Below are positions 1 to 8,516 of a DNA stretch of 64,000 nucleotides, piece after piece (position 1 is the first letter of the stretch; every line of letters starts with the position of its first letter). The DNA lies in the NCBI RefSeq assembly GCF_041053105.1, contig NZ_CP163444.1:310001-374000 (forward strand). The letters run 5' to 3'. This DNA is from Streptomyces sp. R44 (GTDB lineage Bacteria > Actinomycetota > Actinomycetes > Streptomycetales > Streptomycetaceae). The notes under the pieces are model-generated. The model was not told the origin of the DNA. It saw only the letters and a list, made by a program, of their open reading frames with translations, and made no database searches. A program made the position numbers and the translations under genes.

Positions 1-147
1 CCCTTCGCCGTCGAGCGCTTCGGCACGACCTTCGGCCTCGTCCTTCGTGAGCCGGACGACGAGGACGACGAGTGGGCGGTCGAACTACAACCGGGCGACT
101 ACATGGCCTTCTTCGAGCCGTGGGACAGCGGCGACTACGACACCTGA
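1..147 (+). CDS. C-terminal end of a hypothetical protein (cut by window edge)
   Basis: Frame 1 is open from the first base to a TGA at 145-147, giving the last 48 residues of a protein whose start lies outside the window. The tail is very acidic, with a run of Asp and Glu near residues 19-24 followed by a Trp and an aromatic end. Codon use is normal for a high-GC actinomycete. No family can be assigned from so short a piece. Confidence 0.6.
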   Translation, partial: PFAVERFGTTFGLVLREPDDEDDEWAVELQPGDYMAFFEPWDSGDYDT

Positions 148-262
148 CGGCTCCGCGACGATCGGTTCAGCAACTGGCGGCGGTGGTAGGCCTACGCGCC
201 CCGCTAGAGGAGGCCGTGCCCGCAGCGGCACTCCGGCTTCGCTCAACGCCCGGAGAACTTGC

Positions 263-556
263 TCACCCCTGGGACTTGAGGTCCTCCAAACCGTCCGCGA
301 CCAGCAGCGGAGTGAACTCCACGACGCTGTGCGTGGCGACGCCATTGAGGACGTAGGGATCAGTGGCGAGAAGGCGGTCAAGCTCCTCGGCAGGCATCTG
401 GGGGGCGAGGTAGACCCCGCCGACCAGAGGCACCTGGCGCCCGGCAACAAGAAGCAGTCGCTGGGATATCAGCCGGTTCAGCCAGTCGCCATGGGCCGGT
501 CTCCATGGGTCGACTTCTTCGAGCGGTGCCGTGTAAGTGACGGTGACAACGAACAT
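263..556 (-). CDS. YCII-related domain protein
   Basis: A 97-residue protein starting MFVVTVTYTAPLEEVD, which is the usual opening of actinobacterial YciI-like (YCII domain) proteins. A conserved-looking His lies in the first helix (AHGDWLNRL), and the fold is completed by VAGRQVPLVGG and a PYVLNGVATHSVVEF strand. Family members are small alpha-beta barrel proteins that bind small ligands; the substrate here is unknown. A longer start at 580 is possible, but the internal ATG at 556 matches the usual N-terminus of the family. The gene stands alone, with no operon partner. Confidence 0.75.
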   Translation of the reverse strand: MFVVTVTYTAPLEEVDPWRPAHGDWLNRLISQRLLLVAGRQVPLVGGVYLAPQMPAEELDRLLATDPYVLNGVATHSVVEFTPLLVADGLEDLKSQG

Positions 557-883
557 GCTCGGACCGTAGCCGAACGCCAAGGACTGCCGCGATCACATTC
601 CATGCTCCGGGAGACAGCTCCTGGTCGACATCGGCCGAGATCTGGATCGTGGCCCGTCGGCCAGGAGGGCGTTTCTGCGATCAACGCCGGCATCCACCGC
701 CTGGCGCCGTAGAGCCGGCGGGCACCACCGTCAGGGGAACTCGAGCGTGTGCACCACAGCCCCTGGGCTCCCTGAGCGGGTCGAGCAGGATTAAAGGAGC
801 GTTTTGTCCTGACGGGAGCGTTTGGTAACTGGCGCGATGTCGACCGCTTGGGGCGGACTGCGCCGGCATGTGAGGATCCGCCT
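557..883. other. Intergenic stretch without a recognisable gene
   Basis: Short open frames occur on both strands but none has convincing codon use, a ribosome site and a family resemblance. The region separates a leftward YCII gene from a rightward zinc-ribbon gene and probably holds both promoters. No clear palindrome was found. Confidence 0.5.
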
Positions 884-1291
884 GTGGAGTGCGATGTCTG
901 TGGTCAAGCGATGTGGCAGTGGCCGGTGCCGCCGACTGCCTGGGAAGAGCAGCTCTGGTCCTGCTTGTGGTGCCATGCCGTCACGCATGTGGGTGGTGAG
1001 TGGTTCGAGATCGCGCGGCCGCCGTACCTGCCGATGGAGATGCGCTGGGAGAGAGCCGTTGCGGACGGCCTGCCCGCCGACGTGTCGCACGCCTTCGGAA
1101 TCTTCGACAAGACCCTGTGCGGCATCGAGCAAGATGCCATGTCGCTGTCTGACTCCTGGTGGCTACCGGAGCGGGAGAACGCTTGCGGCGCCTGCCGTGA
1201 GGCGGCGGCAGTGATCGATGAACGCTGGCCCCAGGCCATGAGGGGCGAAGACGCGCGGCTCAGCGTTGCTCGACGACCAGGTGCCTCATAG
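884..1291 (+). CDS. Hypothetical protein with CxxC zinc-ribbon motifs
   Basis: About 135 residues. It begins with a CDVCG motif, followed by CLWC about 25 residues later, and a further CGAC lies near the C-terminus, so two or more metal-binding CxxC pairs are visible. The GTG at 884 is preceded by GAGG at a good distance; a TTG at 848 would add 12 residues. No catalytic motif was recognised. It resembles the unassigned small zinc-ribbon proteins common in Streptomyces accessory regions. The next element downstream is a broken insertion sequence. Confidence 0.6.
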   Translation: MECDVCGQAMWQWPVPPTAWEEQLWSCLWCHAVTHVGGEWFEIARPPYLPMEMRWERAVADGLPADVSHAFGIFDKTLCGIEQDAMSLSDSWWLPERENACGACREAAAVIDERWPQAMRGEDARLSVARRPGAS

Positions 1292-1324
1292 CCGTGCCCG
1301 GCCTCGGCCGGCGTGCCGGAGCGG

Positions 1325-2189
1325 TTATCCGTCCTTCCAGTTCGGAGTCGACTCCCGGCTGAGCCTGCGACTCATCAGGTCGATCATTGCGACGCCGATC
1401 ATCGCTTCGGAGCGGTGCGGATGGGTTTCGTAGTCACGGGCGAGGCGGCGGTGGTGCATGAGCCAGCCGAACGTCCGCTCGACGACCCAGCGCCGTGGGA
1501 TGACCTTGAACCCTTTCTGGCCCGGCTCGCGTTGGGTGATCTCGGCGTCGATGCCGAGGCAGGCGCCATGTTCGATGACCTTGGTGCGGTAGCTGGTGTC
1601 GGCCCACGCCTTGGTGACGCGCGGCTGGGCTGCGGCGATGCCGGAGAGCAGGCGGATGCCGCCGGCGTTGTCGGAGACGCTGGCCGCTGTGACCCAGACG
1701 GCCAGAAGGAGGCCGAGAGTGCCGACCCCGATGTGGCGCCTGCGGCCAGCGATCTTCTTGCCTGCGTCGATGCCCTGCCCCGAGGCCGGAACGTTGGCGG
1801 AGGTCTTGACGCTCTGCGCGTCCAGCACGCAAGCGGTCGGTTCGGCGTTGCGGTCCTCGGCCTCTCGGACCAAGCGGCGAGGAAGCCCGTTGAGCTGGTC
1901 GAAGACTCCGTCCTTCTGCCAGGCCGCAAAGTAGCCGTAGACCGTCTCCCACGGTGCGAAGTCGTGCGGCAGGTACCTCCACGGGATCCCGGTGCGGTCG
2001 GCGTTGCACCTCGTCCATGATCCGGCGGAGGTCGCGCTCGGGTGGTCGCCCGATGTTCAGGCCCTTCCCTCGCCGCTCGGCCCGCCAGGCCGACAGAATG
2101 GGCTCCAGAAGTTCCCACCGGGCATCGGACAGGTCACTTGGGTACGGCCGCTGTCGGGGCAGGTTTCGGTAGTACCGGGACCAGCCCAT
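1325..2189 (-). pseudogene. IS5-family transposase, frameshifted
   Basis: The N-terminal part (from the ATG at 2189, beginning MGWSRYYRNLP) carries the helical domain typical of Streptomyces IS5-group transposases up to RRIMDEV near 1995. The reading then continues in another frame as NADRTGIPWRYLPHDF and runs to 1325 with the DDE domain, including LDAQSVKTS, ADTSYRTKV and WVVERTFGWLMHHRRLARDYE. The break is near 1990-2000. No slippery A-rich heptamer is visible, so a disabling deletion is more likely than programmed frameshifting. Clear terminal inverted repeats were not found, so element ends are not given. Confidence 0.85.
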
Positions 2190-2498
2190 CGGCTACGGGG
2201 CGCAAATAGGGGTGAGCGGGGGCGCCTTGGGATCAGACAGGAGCGAAGGAACCGAAACGGACCCTCGACCGTCGTCACCCGCCACAGATGCTACGAAGGC
2301 GACCCACCAGCCTCAACCTTCACAGCCAGGTCACCCACCCAAGAGCCCACCCAGCACCTCTGCCGGTACAAAACGCCCCTTAAGGGGAGGTTTCTGATGA
2401 CTCTGGTTACATGGGGCGGGCAGGTTTTCCTGGCATCAGAGGACCCTTGGTGAGCCCGCCCGTCGGGGACGTGGGATGCGTGTGCCAGGCTGCGGTTC
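2190..2498. other. Intergenic region behind the IS remnant, with a 12-bp palindrome
   Basis: No gene is visible. A perfect CCCCTTAAGGGG palindrome lies at 2376-2387. The stretch probably contains the outer flank of the insertion sequence and the promoter of the SUKH gene that follows. Confidence 0.5.
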
Positions 2499-3068
2499 AT
2501 GGAAGACGAACTGGTCAGCACGCAGACGCCGCAGCGTCGCATAGCCGATCCGGAGGAGGCTCTCGCGCTGCTGGAGCGTGCTGTCCCTGGATTGACGGAT
2601 CTGCGTCGGCCCGCGCGGGCCGTGATCGACTGGGCCGGGTTCGAGGACGGCCTGGGCACCCGGCTTCCCTCCGATTTCAAGTACCTCGCGGAGTGGTACC
2701 CGACCTTCGACATCGGGGGCTTCCTCCTGGTCCGACTACCTGAACCGGGCGAGGAAGGCCGCATTCTGCAGGGCACCCGTGACAGCCTTAAACTGCTTGC
2801 CACTGCTTGGTTGGAACCCGGTCCTGGCTTGCTGGCCCACCCCGCTCCCGGTGGGTTGCTGCCCTGGGGCGAGTCGTGCGACAGCGACAAGTTCATGTGG
2901 AGTACGACAGGGCCAACTCCGCAGGACTGGTTCGTCACGGTTGCTTCTCGCGGCGGGGCCTGGTGGCACTACGGTGGCGGTGCAGTCCAGTTCCTTGCGG
3001 AGTACTGCACCGGGATCCTGGAACCCTGGGGGTTGCCGCCGATCGACCTGGATGTCCCCCCAAGCTGA
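2499..3068 (+). CDS. SMI1/KNR4 (SUKH) family protein
   Basis: 189 residues. The SUKH fold is suggested by the segment GFEDGLGTRLPSDFKYLAEW, where the LPxDFK-LxEWYP signature is typical, followed by a Gly-rich LLPWGE loop and a WFVTVASRGG-WWHY strand pair near residues 140-155. SUKH proteins in bacteria are often immunity proteins against polymorphic toxins, but no toxin gene is adjacent. The gene is a clear paralogue of the one at 12959: both share LPSDFKxLAE, PGGLLPW, VTVASRxGxWWHY and the C-terminal LWGLP-type segment. It may be a solitary or orphan immunity gene. Confidence 0.8.
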   Translation: MEDELVSTQTPQRRIADPEEALALLERAVPGLTDLRRPARAVIDWAGFEDGLGTRLPSDFKYLAEWYPTFDIGGFLLVRLPEPGEEGRILQGTRDSLKLLATAWLEPGPGLLAHPAPGGLLPWGESCDSDKFMWSTTGPTPQDWFVTVASRGGAWWHYGGGAVQFLAEYCTGILEPWGLPPIDLDVPPS

Positions 3069-3225
3069 TCGGCTCGCGCCGAACGCGCCGTCTCCGCCGA
3101 TGGTAAGCAGAACACGAGCACCTGACGGACCCCCCATCAATTGACTGCTAAGCAGTCACTCGACTCCTCCGACGGTATCGATCACCGCGCACTCATCACC
3201 ATGGTGTGCCATCACACAACAATGA

Positions 3226-3251
3226 GCCCGCCCTCGCATGCGAGGGCGGGC
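3226..3251. terminator. Perfect 26-bp palindrome, probable terminator
   Basis: The sequence is GCCCGCCCTCGCA followed by its exact reverse complement, with no unpaired centre. It is the strongest hairpin in the area. It lies between the rightward SUKH gene and the leftward small secreted-protein gene and could serve both. Confidence 0.65.
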
Positions 3252-3328
3252 CGTTTCCGCGAGCCGTACAAAGGCACGGGATGCGCGGGGTGTTCTCGTC
3301 TCTACCTGTCGCCGGGCGTGGGTGCAGG

Positions 3329-3562
3329 TCAGTGAGCGCCGAGGTAGTAGCCCTCAGCGCCCTCTTCCCAGCCCTTCTCCGAACACGAGGCGGTGAAAAT
3401 CGTTCCGTAGACGGACGGAACACCGGTCGCCGAGCAGTGCGAACTGAATGCGGCGCTGCCCTCGGAGAAGCTTCCGATTCCGACGCCGTCGTGGGCGAGC
3501 GCGGCACCGGCGCCGCCCAGCAGGATGCCCACGGCCAGAACAGACGCGGCCAGAGAACGCAT
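3329..3562 (-). CDS. Small secreted protein
   Basis: 77 residues with a clear Sec signal peptide: MRS, then a hydrophobic stretch to AALAHD, with cleavage likely after ALA at about residue 23. The mature part is about 54 residues, Gly/Ser/Tyr-rich, with two Cys (HCSATG and SCSEKG) that could form one disulphide. It has the size and composition of small exported actinomycete proteins but lacks the chaplin repeat motif. Function is unknown. The gene stands alone and ends in front of a strong palindromic terminator. Confidence 0.65.
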   Translation of the reverse strand: MRSLAASVLAVGILLGGAGAALAHDGVGIGSFSEGSAAFSSHCSATGVPSVYGTIFTASCSEKGWEEGAEGYYLGAH

Positions 3563-3829
3563 AGCTACTCCTCAAGAGCTCTGAAAGACGCGGCAGAGAT
3601 TTGCCCGTCGTCTGATCAAACACCACACAGGGGCAGCGAGACACGACACCTCACTCCAATGCCGGATGGCAGGTTACGAGGCCATGCGACAGCAGAAACG
3701 ATGCTTTTCAGTCGCCCGTTGAGAATGAGCCCCGTAAGAAGTCATCTCGATTGGCTCAGTGGGTTGTAGGCCCCGGCAGCTCGTTGAGCCGCTGATGCCC
3801 GGGTGAGTTGTGGGGCCTGCTCCAGCGTG

Positions 3830-4256
3830 GTGTCGCAGGCACCTTCGCGGCCGAAGGGTTGGCGGTGGGCGTCAGCACGGTGGCCATGAGGTGCCGGCTG
3901 CCATCGCGTGTTCGTGGCGACCTCAAGGGCGTGGCAGCAGCTGCCGTCTGCTGAGCCGCTCGGCCCGTCAGGACTTCGGCTCACCGCCGGTTTGCCAAGC
4001 CCATCTCCGTTTGCATCCCCGATGCCAACCTCCACGACAGTCAGGCGCTGACTCCGGTGGTGAAGCGCATGCCGCCGATCCGTTCACACCGCGGCCGACG
4101 CCGGCGCAGGCCCGGCAAGGTCGGCTCGTGCTGGTCTGGGACAACCTCTGCGCTCACCTGATGCAGCCGATGAGACCATCCATCGAAGCCAACCTCGCCG
4201 CCGCAAGCCCCCCCGGCGGCCAGATGGCCAAGGCAGCGAAGCGAAGCCTTAAGTAG
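3830..4256 (+). mobile_element. Mosaic remnant of two transposases (IS5-like and IS630-like)
   Basis: In the frame through 4021 the sequence reads DANLHDSQALTPVVKRMPP followed by IRSHRGRRRRRPGK, the middle of a typical IS5-group DDE domain. A few bases on, another frame reads LVLVWDNLCAHL and then MRPSIEAN, the conserved WDNxxxH block of IS630-type transposases. Neither has a start, a full catalytic triad or intact ends. The piece is therefore a scar of at least two elements, with stops and frameshifts, and should be inactive. Confidence 0.7.
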
Positions 4257-4356
4257 ATCCCTTACCGGCCGCACCCGGTCGACAGATGCCTCACCGGAAC
4301 TGGCCTGACCATGGATAACCGATCACCGGTTGGCCGTCGGCCATGTGGGCACCGAT

Positions 4357-4920
4357 TCAGGGCTGCACCATCAACTTGGTCCGACGCTGGTAGGACAAGG
4401 CGCACACTCCGAGGGACAATCCCAAAGAAAAGAAATTTACGAATCCGACAACGAAGACCCAGGGGGACATGCCGGCCAAATTTGCCGTGGAGAGTCCACC
4501 GGTCGCAATCACCACCAGGCCGAGGCCTCCGTAGGGAGTGAGGGCCACCGTCGAGGCCCATCCGGGTGCAAGGGGCAGCCATCGCGGGACCCGCCGTCCA
4601 CGCAGCTCGGGTACCCAGCGCGGGAAGATTTGTCCCCATGGTCGGGTGAGGGCTCCAAGGAGCGTGATTCCCAGAACGGTGCCCACGGCGGTGAAGTCGA
4701 TCCCGTGTTCCTCCAGCCATACAAGAACCTGGGGAGCTCCATTCTTCCTGAACTCCTCGGCGATACTCATGCCCACCGGTTTGCCCGCCGTTCCGCCCCA
4801 TGACCAGTAGAGCTTCATCGTCACGTAGGGAAGGCTGCCGATAACGCCCGCAATCGCTGCCCACCTGACGGTCAGCGAGGGGCTGATGTACGACATGCTG
4901 GATTCAATACGTCGACGCAT
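4357..4920 (-). CDS. Integral membrane protein, unknown function
   Basis: About 187 residues with four probable membrane spans (around WAAIAGVIGSLPYV, VGTVLGITLLGAL, TPYGGLGLVVIATGG and WVFVVGFVNFFSLGLSLGV) separated by short loops. The N-terminus is uncertain: ATG codons at 4971, 4920 and 4896 are all possible and none has a strong ribosome site. No transporter or enzyme motif was recognised. It has no operon partners and its lower GC suggests an acquired gene. Confidence 0.6.
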   Translation of the reverse strand: MRRRIESSMSYISPSLTVRWAAIAGVIGSLPYVTMKLYWSWGGTAGKPVGMSIAEEFRKNGAPQVLVWLEEHGIDFTAVGTVLGITLLGALTRPWGQIFPRWVPELRGRRVPRWLPLAPGWASTVALTPYGGLGLVVIATGGLSTANLAGMSPWVFVVGFVNFFSLGLSLGVCALSYQRRTKLMVQP

Positions 4921-5193
4921 GTCGTTACTCTGCCGAGGGACAAGCGCTCCGCGCATCCACCCAGGGCACAAGGTGTTCCTCCGTCCTCCGGGGGAGATCG
5001 GAGGCCCTCTCGGGCTCGGTCTAGTCGCCGCCCTGCGCGTATCTCACAGCCACAGGACTAGACCTACACGCGCCGTCAGGCGAACGATCCGACATCACCC
5101 AGTCACGTTCGATAACGCCGACTCACCAAATGAGATGACGTCTGAGTACGCATACTCAGGTGCACGAAGCACTGGGGGTGGAACCGTGGTCGC

Positions 5194-5457
5194 GTGGACG
5201 CTTACTCGCATGCGCCAGGTCGAACCCTGTTACCACCGATCATTACCGGTGTGGTCGTTCTCCTCATTCTCGGGATCCTTCGCGGCGTCGGATGGCTCAT
5301 CTCCTCCAGCCACCAATGCAAGGGCAGGAATAACTCCGCGGACTACAACACACCGGGCGAAGCGATTGCCGCCCGACTCGCGCACATCGGTGAGGACGTG
5401 CATCGCTGGACCGGGTCAGCGGCGGTCGTGGTCCTCGGCGCCCACAGATCCGGATGA
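5194..5457 (+). CDS. Possible small one-span membrane protein
   Basis: An 87-residue frame from GTG with one strong hydrophobic segment (PIITGVVVLLILGILRGVGW, residues about 15-34) and a hydrophilic tail. The ribosome site (GGGGTGG upstream) is weak. The surrounding 4921-5641 stretch holds nothing else. This could be a genuine small membrane protein or chance. Confidence 0.3.
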   Translation: MDAYSHAPGRTLLPPIITGVVVLLILGILRGVGWLISSSHQCKGRNNSADYNTPGEAIAARLAHIGEDVHRWTGSAAVVVLGAHRSG

Positions 5458-5641
5458 TGCTGTGTCCTGTGGGTGCGTGGGTGGTCACGTCATCTCTGCG
5501 TTCGGACAACCCGGGCGAGATCCAACGCACTTCACCGCCGGTCGCCCTCACAAGTGGCGCTGCGCATGGTGACCCACTCGACCAGGAAACGCGGCAGATC
5601 GAGTGCCGCAGGCTAAGGACTGTTCCGTGAACGGTTTCCGC

Positions 5642-6016
5642 TCAGGGGCGTCTGGGATAGTCAGGATGATCGGCATACGGTAGGGCGAGGTCGAGCACGT
5701 CGTCGCATGGCCCGGGCTCGCCGTCGTACTGGCAATCATCGCGGTTGTCCCACGGTAGTTCCGGGTCACCTATGGCCGGACTGAACTCATGGCGGGCGAG
5801 CACGCGTCGCTTGGCCTCGATCTCTCGGAGAACGCGAGCCGGGTCGTGCAGCGCCACGTGGAGGGCGACAGTGGGGTGGAATCCGGCGAGTTCTCCTTGG
5901 CAGAAGTCGACAGTGTGCCCCTGAGCAGCCCACTCCCCGCATCCGCCGCAGCGCCGGGCCAGGTCGGCCTCCTCGTCCAGCCGCGCGTTGAGGAACGTCA
6001 CCAGATCTTGACTCAT
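5642..6016 (-). CDS. DUF6221 family protein
   Basis: 124 residues. It starts MSQDLVTFLNARLDEEADLA and contains DPARVLREIEAKRRVLARHE, the two hallmark segments of the short DUF6221 proteins common in Streptomyces. The tail ends with a DDVLDLALPYADHPDYP motif matching the usual LA-YADHPDY ending. A CGGCG pair and a downstream Cys lie between. Function is unknown. A second, more divergent member lies at 15383. Confidence 0.8.
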   Translation of the reverse strand: MSQDLVTFLNARLDEEADLARRCGGCGEWAAQGHTVDFCQGELAGFHPTVALHVALHDPARVLREIEAKRRVLARHEFSPAIGDPELPWDNRDDCQYDGEPGPCDDVLDLALPYADHPDYPRRP

Positions 6017-6081
6017 GGGGTCATCCTGGACGCTGCGCCAGGGCCCGGTCGCCCAATTTTCACCGACCTGGGCCGCTCGTT

Positions 6082-8373
6082 TCAGCTCGGCTCACTGCGA
6101 TTCGCGGCAGGCCCGTCGCCGATGGCCGACGGGGCGCTCACGCCGTCGCCTACGAGCCGTGCCAAGTCCGTCGTCAGTGACGACAGCCAGGACACCGTCG
6201 CGTAGTACGCGCGCGGTGCGCCCCGCGGGTCGTCGGGGAGGGTGGCTGAGGGCGTCGGGGTGGGGAGTGGTGTCGGCGTTTCGGTCGGGTCGCCGGTGGG
6301 ATCCGACCGGGCGGAAGTCAGCAGCATGCTCGCCGCGACCCGCTCACCCGTGCGTACGACGGCCTCCGCCGCCTCTCTCCCCAGCGACGGAGCCACGACC
6401 GGCTCGGGAGGTACGAGCAGCCGGTCGGCGCCCCACAGGGTGTGGTGTCCGGCGATCAGCGCGGCCTGCCAGTCCTGACCGACCGGCGGCGGACGGGGCT
6501 CCTTGGGTTCGCTCTGGTACTGCGCGTACGCCGACTCCGCCATGACCAGCGCGTGCTGCAGCGACCGGTGGCCCGGCGCGGTGGCCACCGGTACGCGCCG
6601 GCCGCCCGCCGCGACCTGCCCCGTCGTGGCCACGACGATCTCGGCGGCGATCCGCAGCAACTCCGCGACCGACCGCCGCAGCTCGTCATGGGCGCCCCGA
6701 GGCCAGGCCAGGAGTCCGAAGACCGCTCCGATCACGCTGCCGGTCAGCACGTCGAGCAGCCGGAACTCGGCGAGCTGCCAGGTGGCCGGCGCCAGCTGCG
6801 CGAAGACGACGGCGACCACCACCGTGAACAGCGCCTGCGCCCACCCGACGCCCTTCACGGGCCCCAGGGTGAAGGTGACCAGCATCAGCGGCGGCAGTGC
6901 CACCGCGTACACCTCGATGTCGGTGCCGACCAGTGCGAGCAGCGTCGCCGCGACCAGGGCGCCGACGAGCGTGCCGGTCAGTGCCGTCCGTACGGTCGTC
7001 CGGGTCTCCCGTACGGTCGTGCGCGTCAGCGTCAGGGTGGCCAGCAGCACCCAGAAGCCGTGCGGGAGGGTGTCGATGCCCGCGATCAACCGGGCCGCCG
7101 CCAGGGCCAGACTGATCCGTACGGCGTTCTGGAAGAACACCGACCGGCCGCCGACGTGGCCCGAAAGGCGGCGCCACCACAACTGTGGCGCCCGCATCCG
7201 CGCGTACCAGAACCGGCCCGGGGCCGGCGCGTCGGCCGCTCGGCCCCGTACGGCGATGTCGGCGGCGGTGGACAGCGCGAGCGCCGCGTCCGTCACCTCC
7301 AGGAGCGCCGCATTGCGCCGCAGCACGGCGGGAGAGGCGTCCTCCGTTGTGGTCAGCGCCTGACGGAGCTGCCGCAGGTGGGCATGCGCCCGGCCGTCGG
7401 GGCTTCCGCCACGGAGCCGGGCGGCGGCCTCCCTCGCCACATCCGCAACAGCGCACAGCGGGGCCTCGGACGCCCCGGTCTGGCCTTCCCGGCCCACGCC
7501 TCCTCCCGCCGGCCCGTACGTCTCTGCTCCCGCTCCCCCGTCCGCTCGCACCGCACCTCCCGCTCCCCCGTCCACCCCCGCCCCACCTCCGGCTTCGCCG
7601 GGCGGAACCGCATCCCGGGGAGGCGGTGGCAGTACCGTCAGCCGGCCGAGCAGGGTCCGTGTCACCAGGCCCACGTGGGCCAGCGCCCTGGGCCGCAGAC
7701 CGGCTCCGGCCGGCCGTTCGGCCTCCGGGACGTGGGAGGAACGAAGACCCGTGCTCAGGGTCTGGGCGGAGCGCAGCGTGGCCTCCGGCAGTGTGTACGG
7801 GGCGGAGCTCAGCCGGTCCGCGCAGCGCGCCGCGCAGTCGGCGGCCCGGGCGGCCCTTTCCCGGTACGGCAGGGCAGCCGGCTCGGGCAGCAGGGTCAGC
7901 TCCGCGAGGATCAGCAGGACGAGCCCGAAGGTCGCCCCTGCCAGGCGTTCGCCGAGCGAGCCGGGGTCGTAGGGCGGGAACGACGGCAGGATGTACATCA
8001 ACTGCAGCCCTGTGGCCGCCCCCGCGAACCGTGGTCCTCCGACGGCCGTGAACGCCAGCGCGAACCCGACGACCAGCATGCCGACGACGGCACTCCACGT
8101 GCGCGCGGACAGGTACGTGCCGAGCGTGATCAACATCCAGCACACCGGTACCGCGCCGAGCAGCAGCGTGGCCCTCTGGCGCCCGGAGCCGGGGAGATGC
8201 GACAGCCCGGCCATGGCGATCGCGCCGAAGAGCGCGTACGTGGCGCCCGTCGCCGAGTCGAAGCCGTAGAGGAGCACATAGAACCCGGCCGTGGCGGTGA
8301 TCGTGACGCGGAGAGCCCGCCGCGCCGCCGCCCGGTAGGCGGGCGACGGCCTTCGCGGAAACGCGCCACCCAT
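6082..8373 (-). CDS. FUSC-family (aromatic acid exporter-like) membrane protein
   Basis: 763 residues. Two hydrophobic repeats, each with several spans (about residues 20-165 and 400-540), are separated by a long cytoplasmic linker rich in Ala, Gly and Arg, and a soluble C-terminal domain follows. This is the layout of FUSC/AaeB-like exporters, which expel aromatic acids or other weak acids. An upstream GTG-type start is possible, but MGGAFPRRPSPAY at 8373 directly precedes the first membrane segment and leaves the divergent operator free. The gene diverges from the MFS-TetR pair at 8517, and a 41-bp palindrome between them suggests common control by that TetR. The linker coding for Gly/Pro/Ala-rich sequence is low in complexity. 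Confidence 0.8.
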   Translation of the reverse strand: MGGAFPRRPSPAYRAAARRALRVTITATAGFYVLLYGFDSATGATYALFGAIAMAGLSHLPGSGRQRATLLLGAVPVCWMLITLGTYLSARTWSAVVGMLVVGFALAFTAVGGPRFAGAATGLQLMYILPSFPPYDPGSLGERLAGATFGLVLLILAELTLLPEPAALPYRERAARAADCAARCADRLSSAPYTLPEATLRSAQTLSTGLRSSHVPEAERPAGAGLRPRALAHVGLVTRTLLGRLTVLPPPPRDAVPPGEAGGGAGVDGGAGGAVRADGGAGAETYGPAGGGVGREGQTGASEAPLCAVADVAREAAARLRGGSPDGRAHAHLRQLRQALTTTEDASPAVLRRNAALLEVTDAALALSTAADIAVRGRAADAPAPGRFWYARMRAPQLWWRRLSGHVGGRSVFFQNAVRISLALAAARLIAGIDTLPHGFWVLLATLTLTRTTVRETRTTVRTALTGTLVGALVAATLLALVGTDIEVYAVALPPLMLVTFTLGPVKGVGWAQALFTVVVAVVFAQLAPATWQLAEFRLLDVLTGSVIGAVFGLLAWPRGAHDELRRSVAELLRIAAEIVVATTGQVAAGGRRVPVATAPGHRSLQHALVMAESAYAQYQSEPKEPRPPPVGQDWQAALIAGHHTLWGADRLLVPPEPVVAPSLGREAAEAVVRTGERVAASMLLTSARSDPTGDPTETPTPLPTPTPSATLPDDPRGAPRAYYATVSWLSSLTTDLARLVGDGVSAPSAIGDGPAANRSEPS

Positions 8374-8455
8374 GTCCCCAGCATCACCCGCCCCACCGCA
8401 CGCGGCACCACGGGGGATACGCGGGGCGGGGTGCCGTGCCCCGGCCTTGACGAGA

Positions 8456-8496
8456 GGTGCACACTTGTACACCCTGGGGGTGAACAAGTGTGCACC
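8456..8496. promoter_or_regulatory. Long palindromic operator between FUSC and MFS genes
   Basis: The left arm GGTGCACACTTGTACACCC (8456-8474) and right arm GGGTGAACAAGTGTGCACC (8478-8496) are reverse complements except for one base, with a 3-bp centre. The inner GTACA/TGAAC and ACTTGT/ACAAGT elements fit TetR operators. It covers the only promoter space between the two divergent genes, so binding would repress both. The TetR encoded at 10010 is the obvious candidate. Confidence 0.75.
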
Positions 8497-8516
8497 CCGC
8501 CGTCCCCTGGAGCACG

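Noticed and set aside
4886..5572. 228-residue plus-strand ORF
   Set aside because: No ribosome site, odd composition, overlaps the start of the membrane protein.
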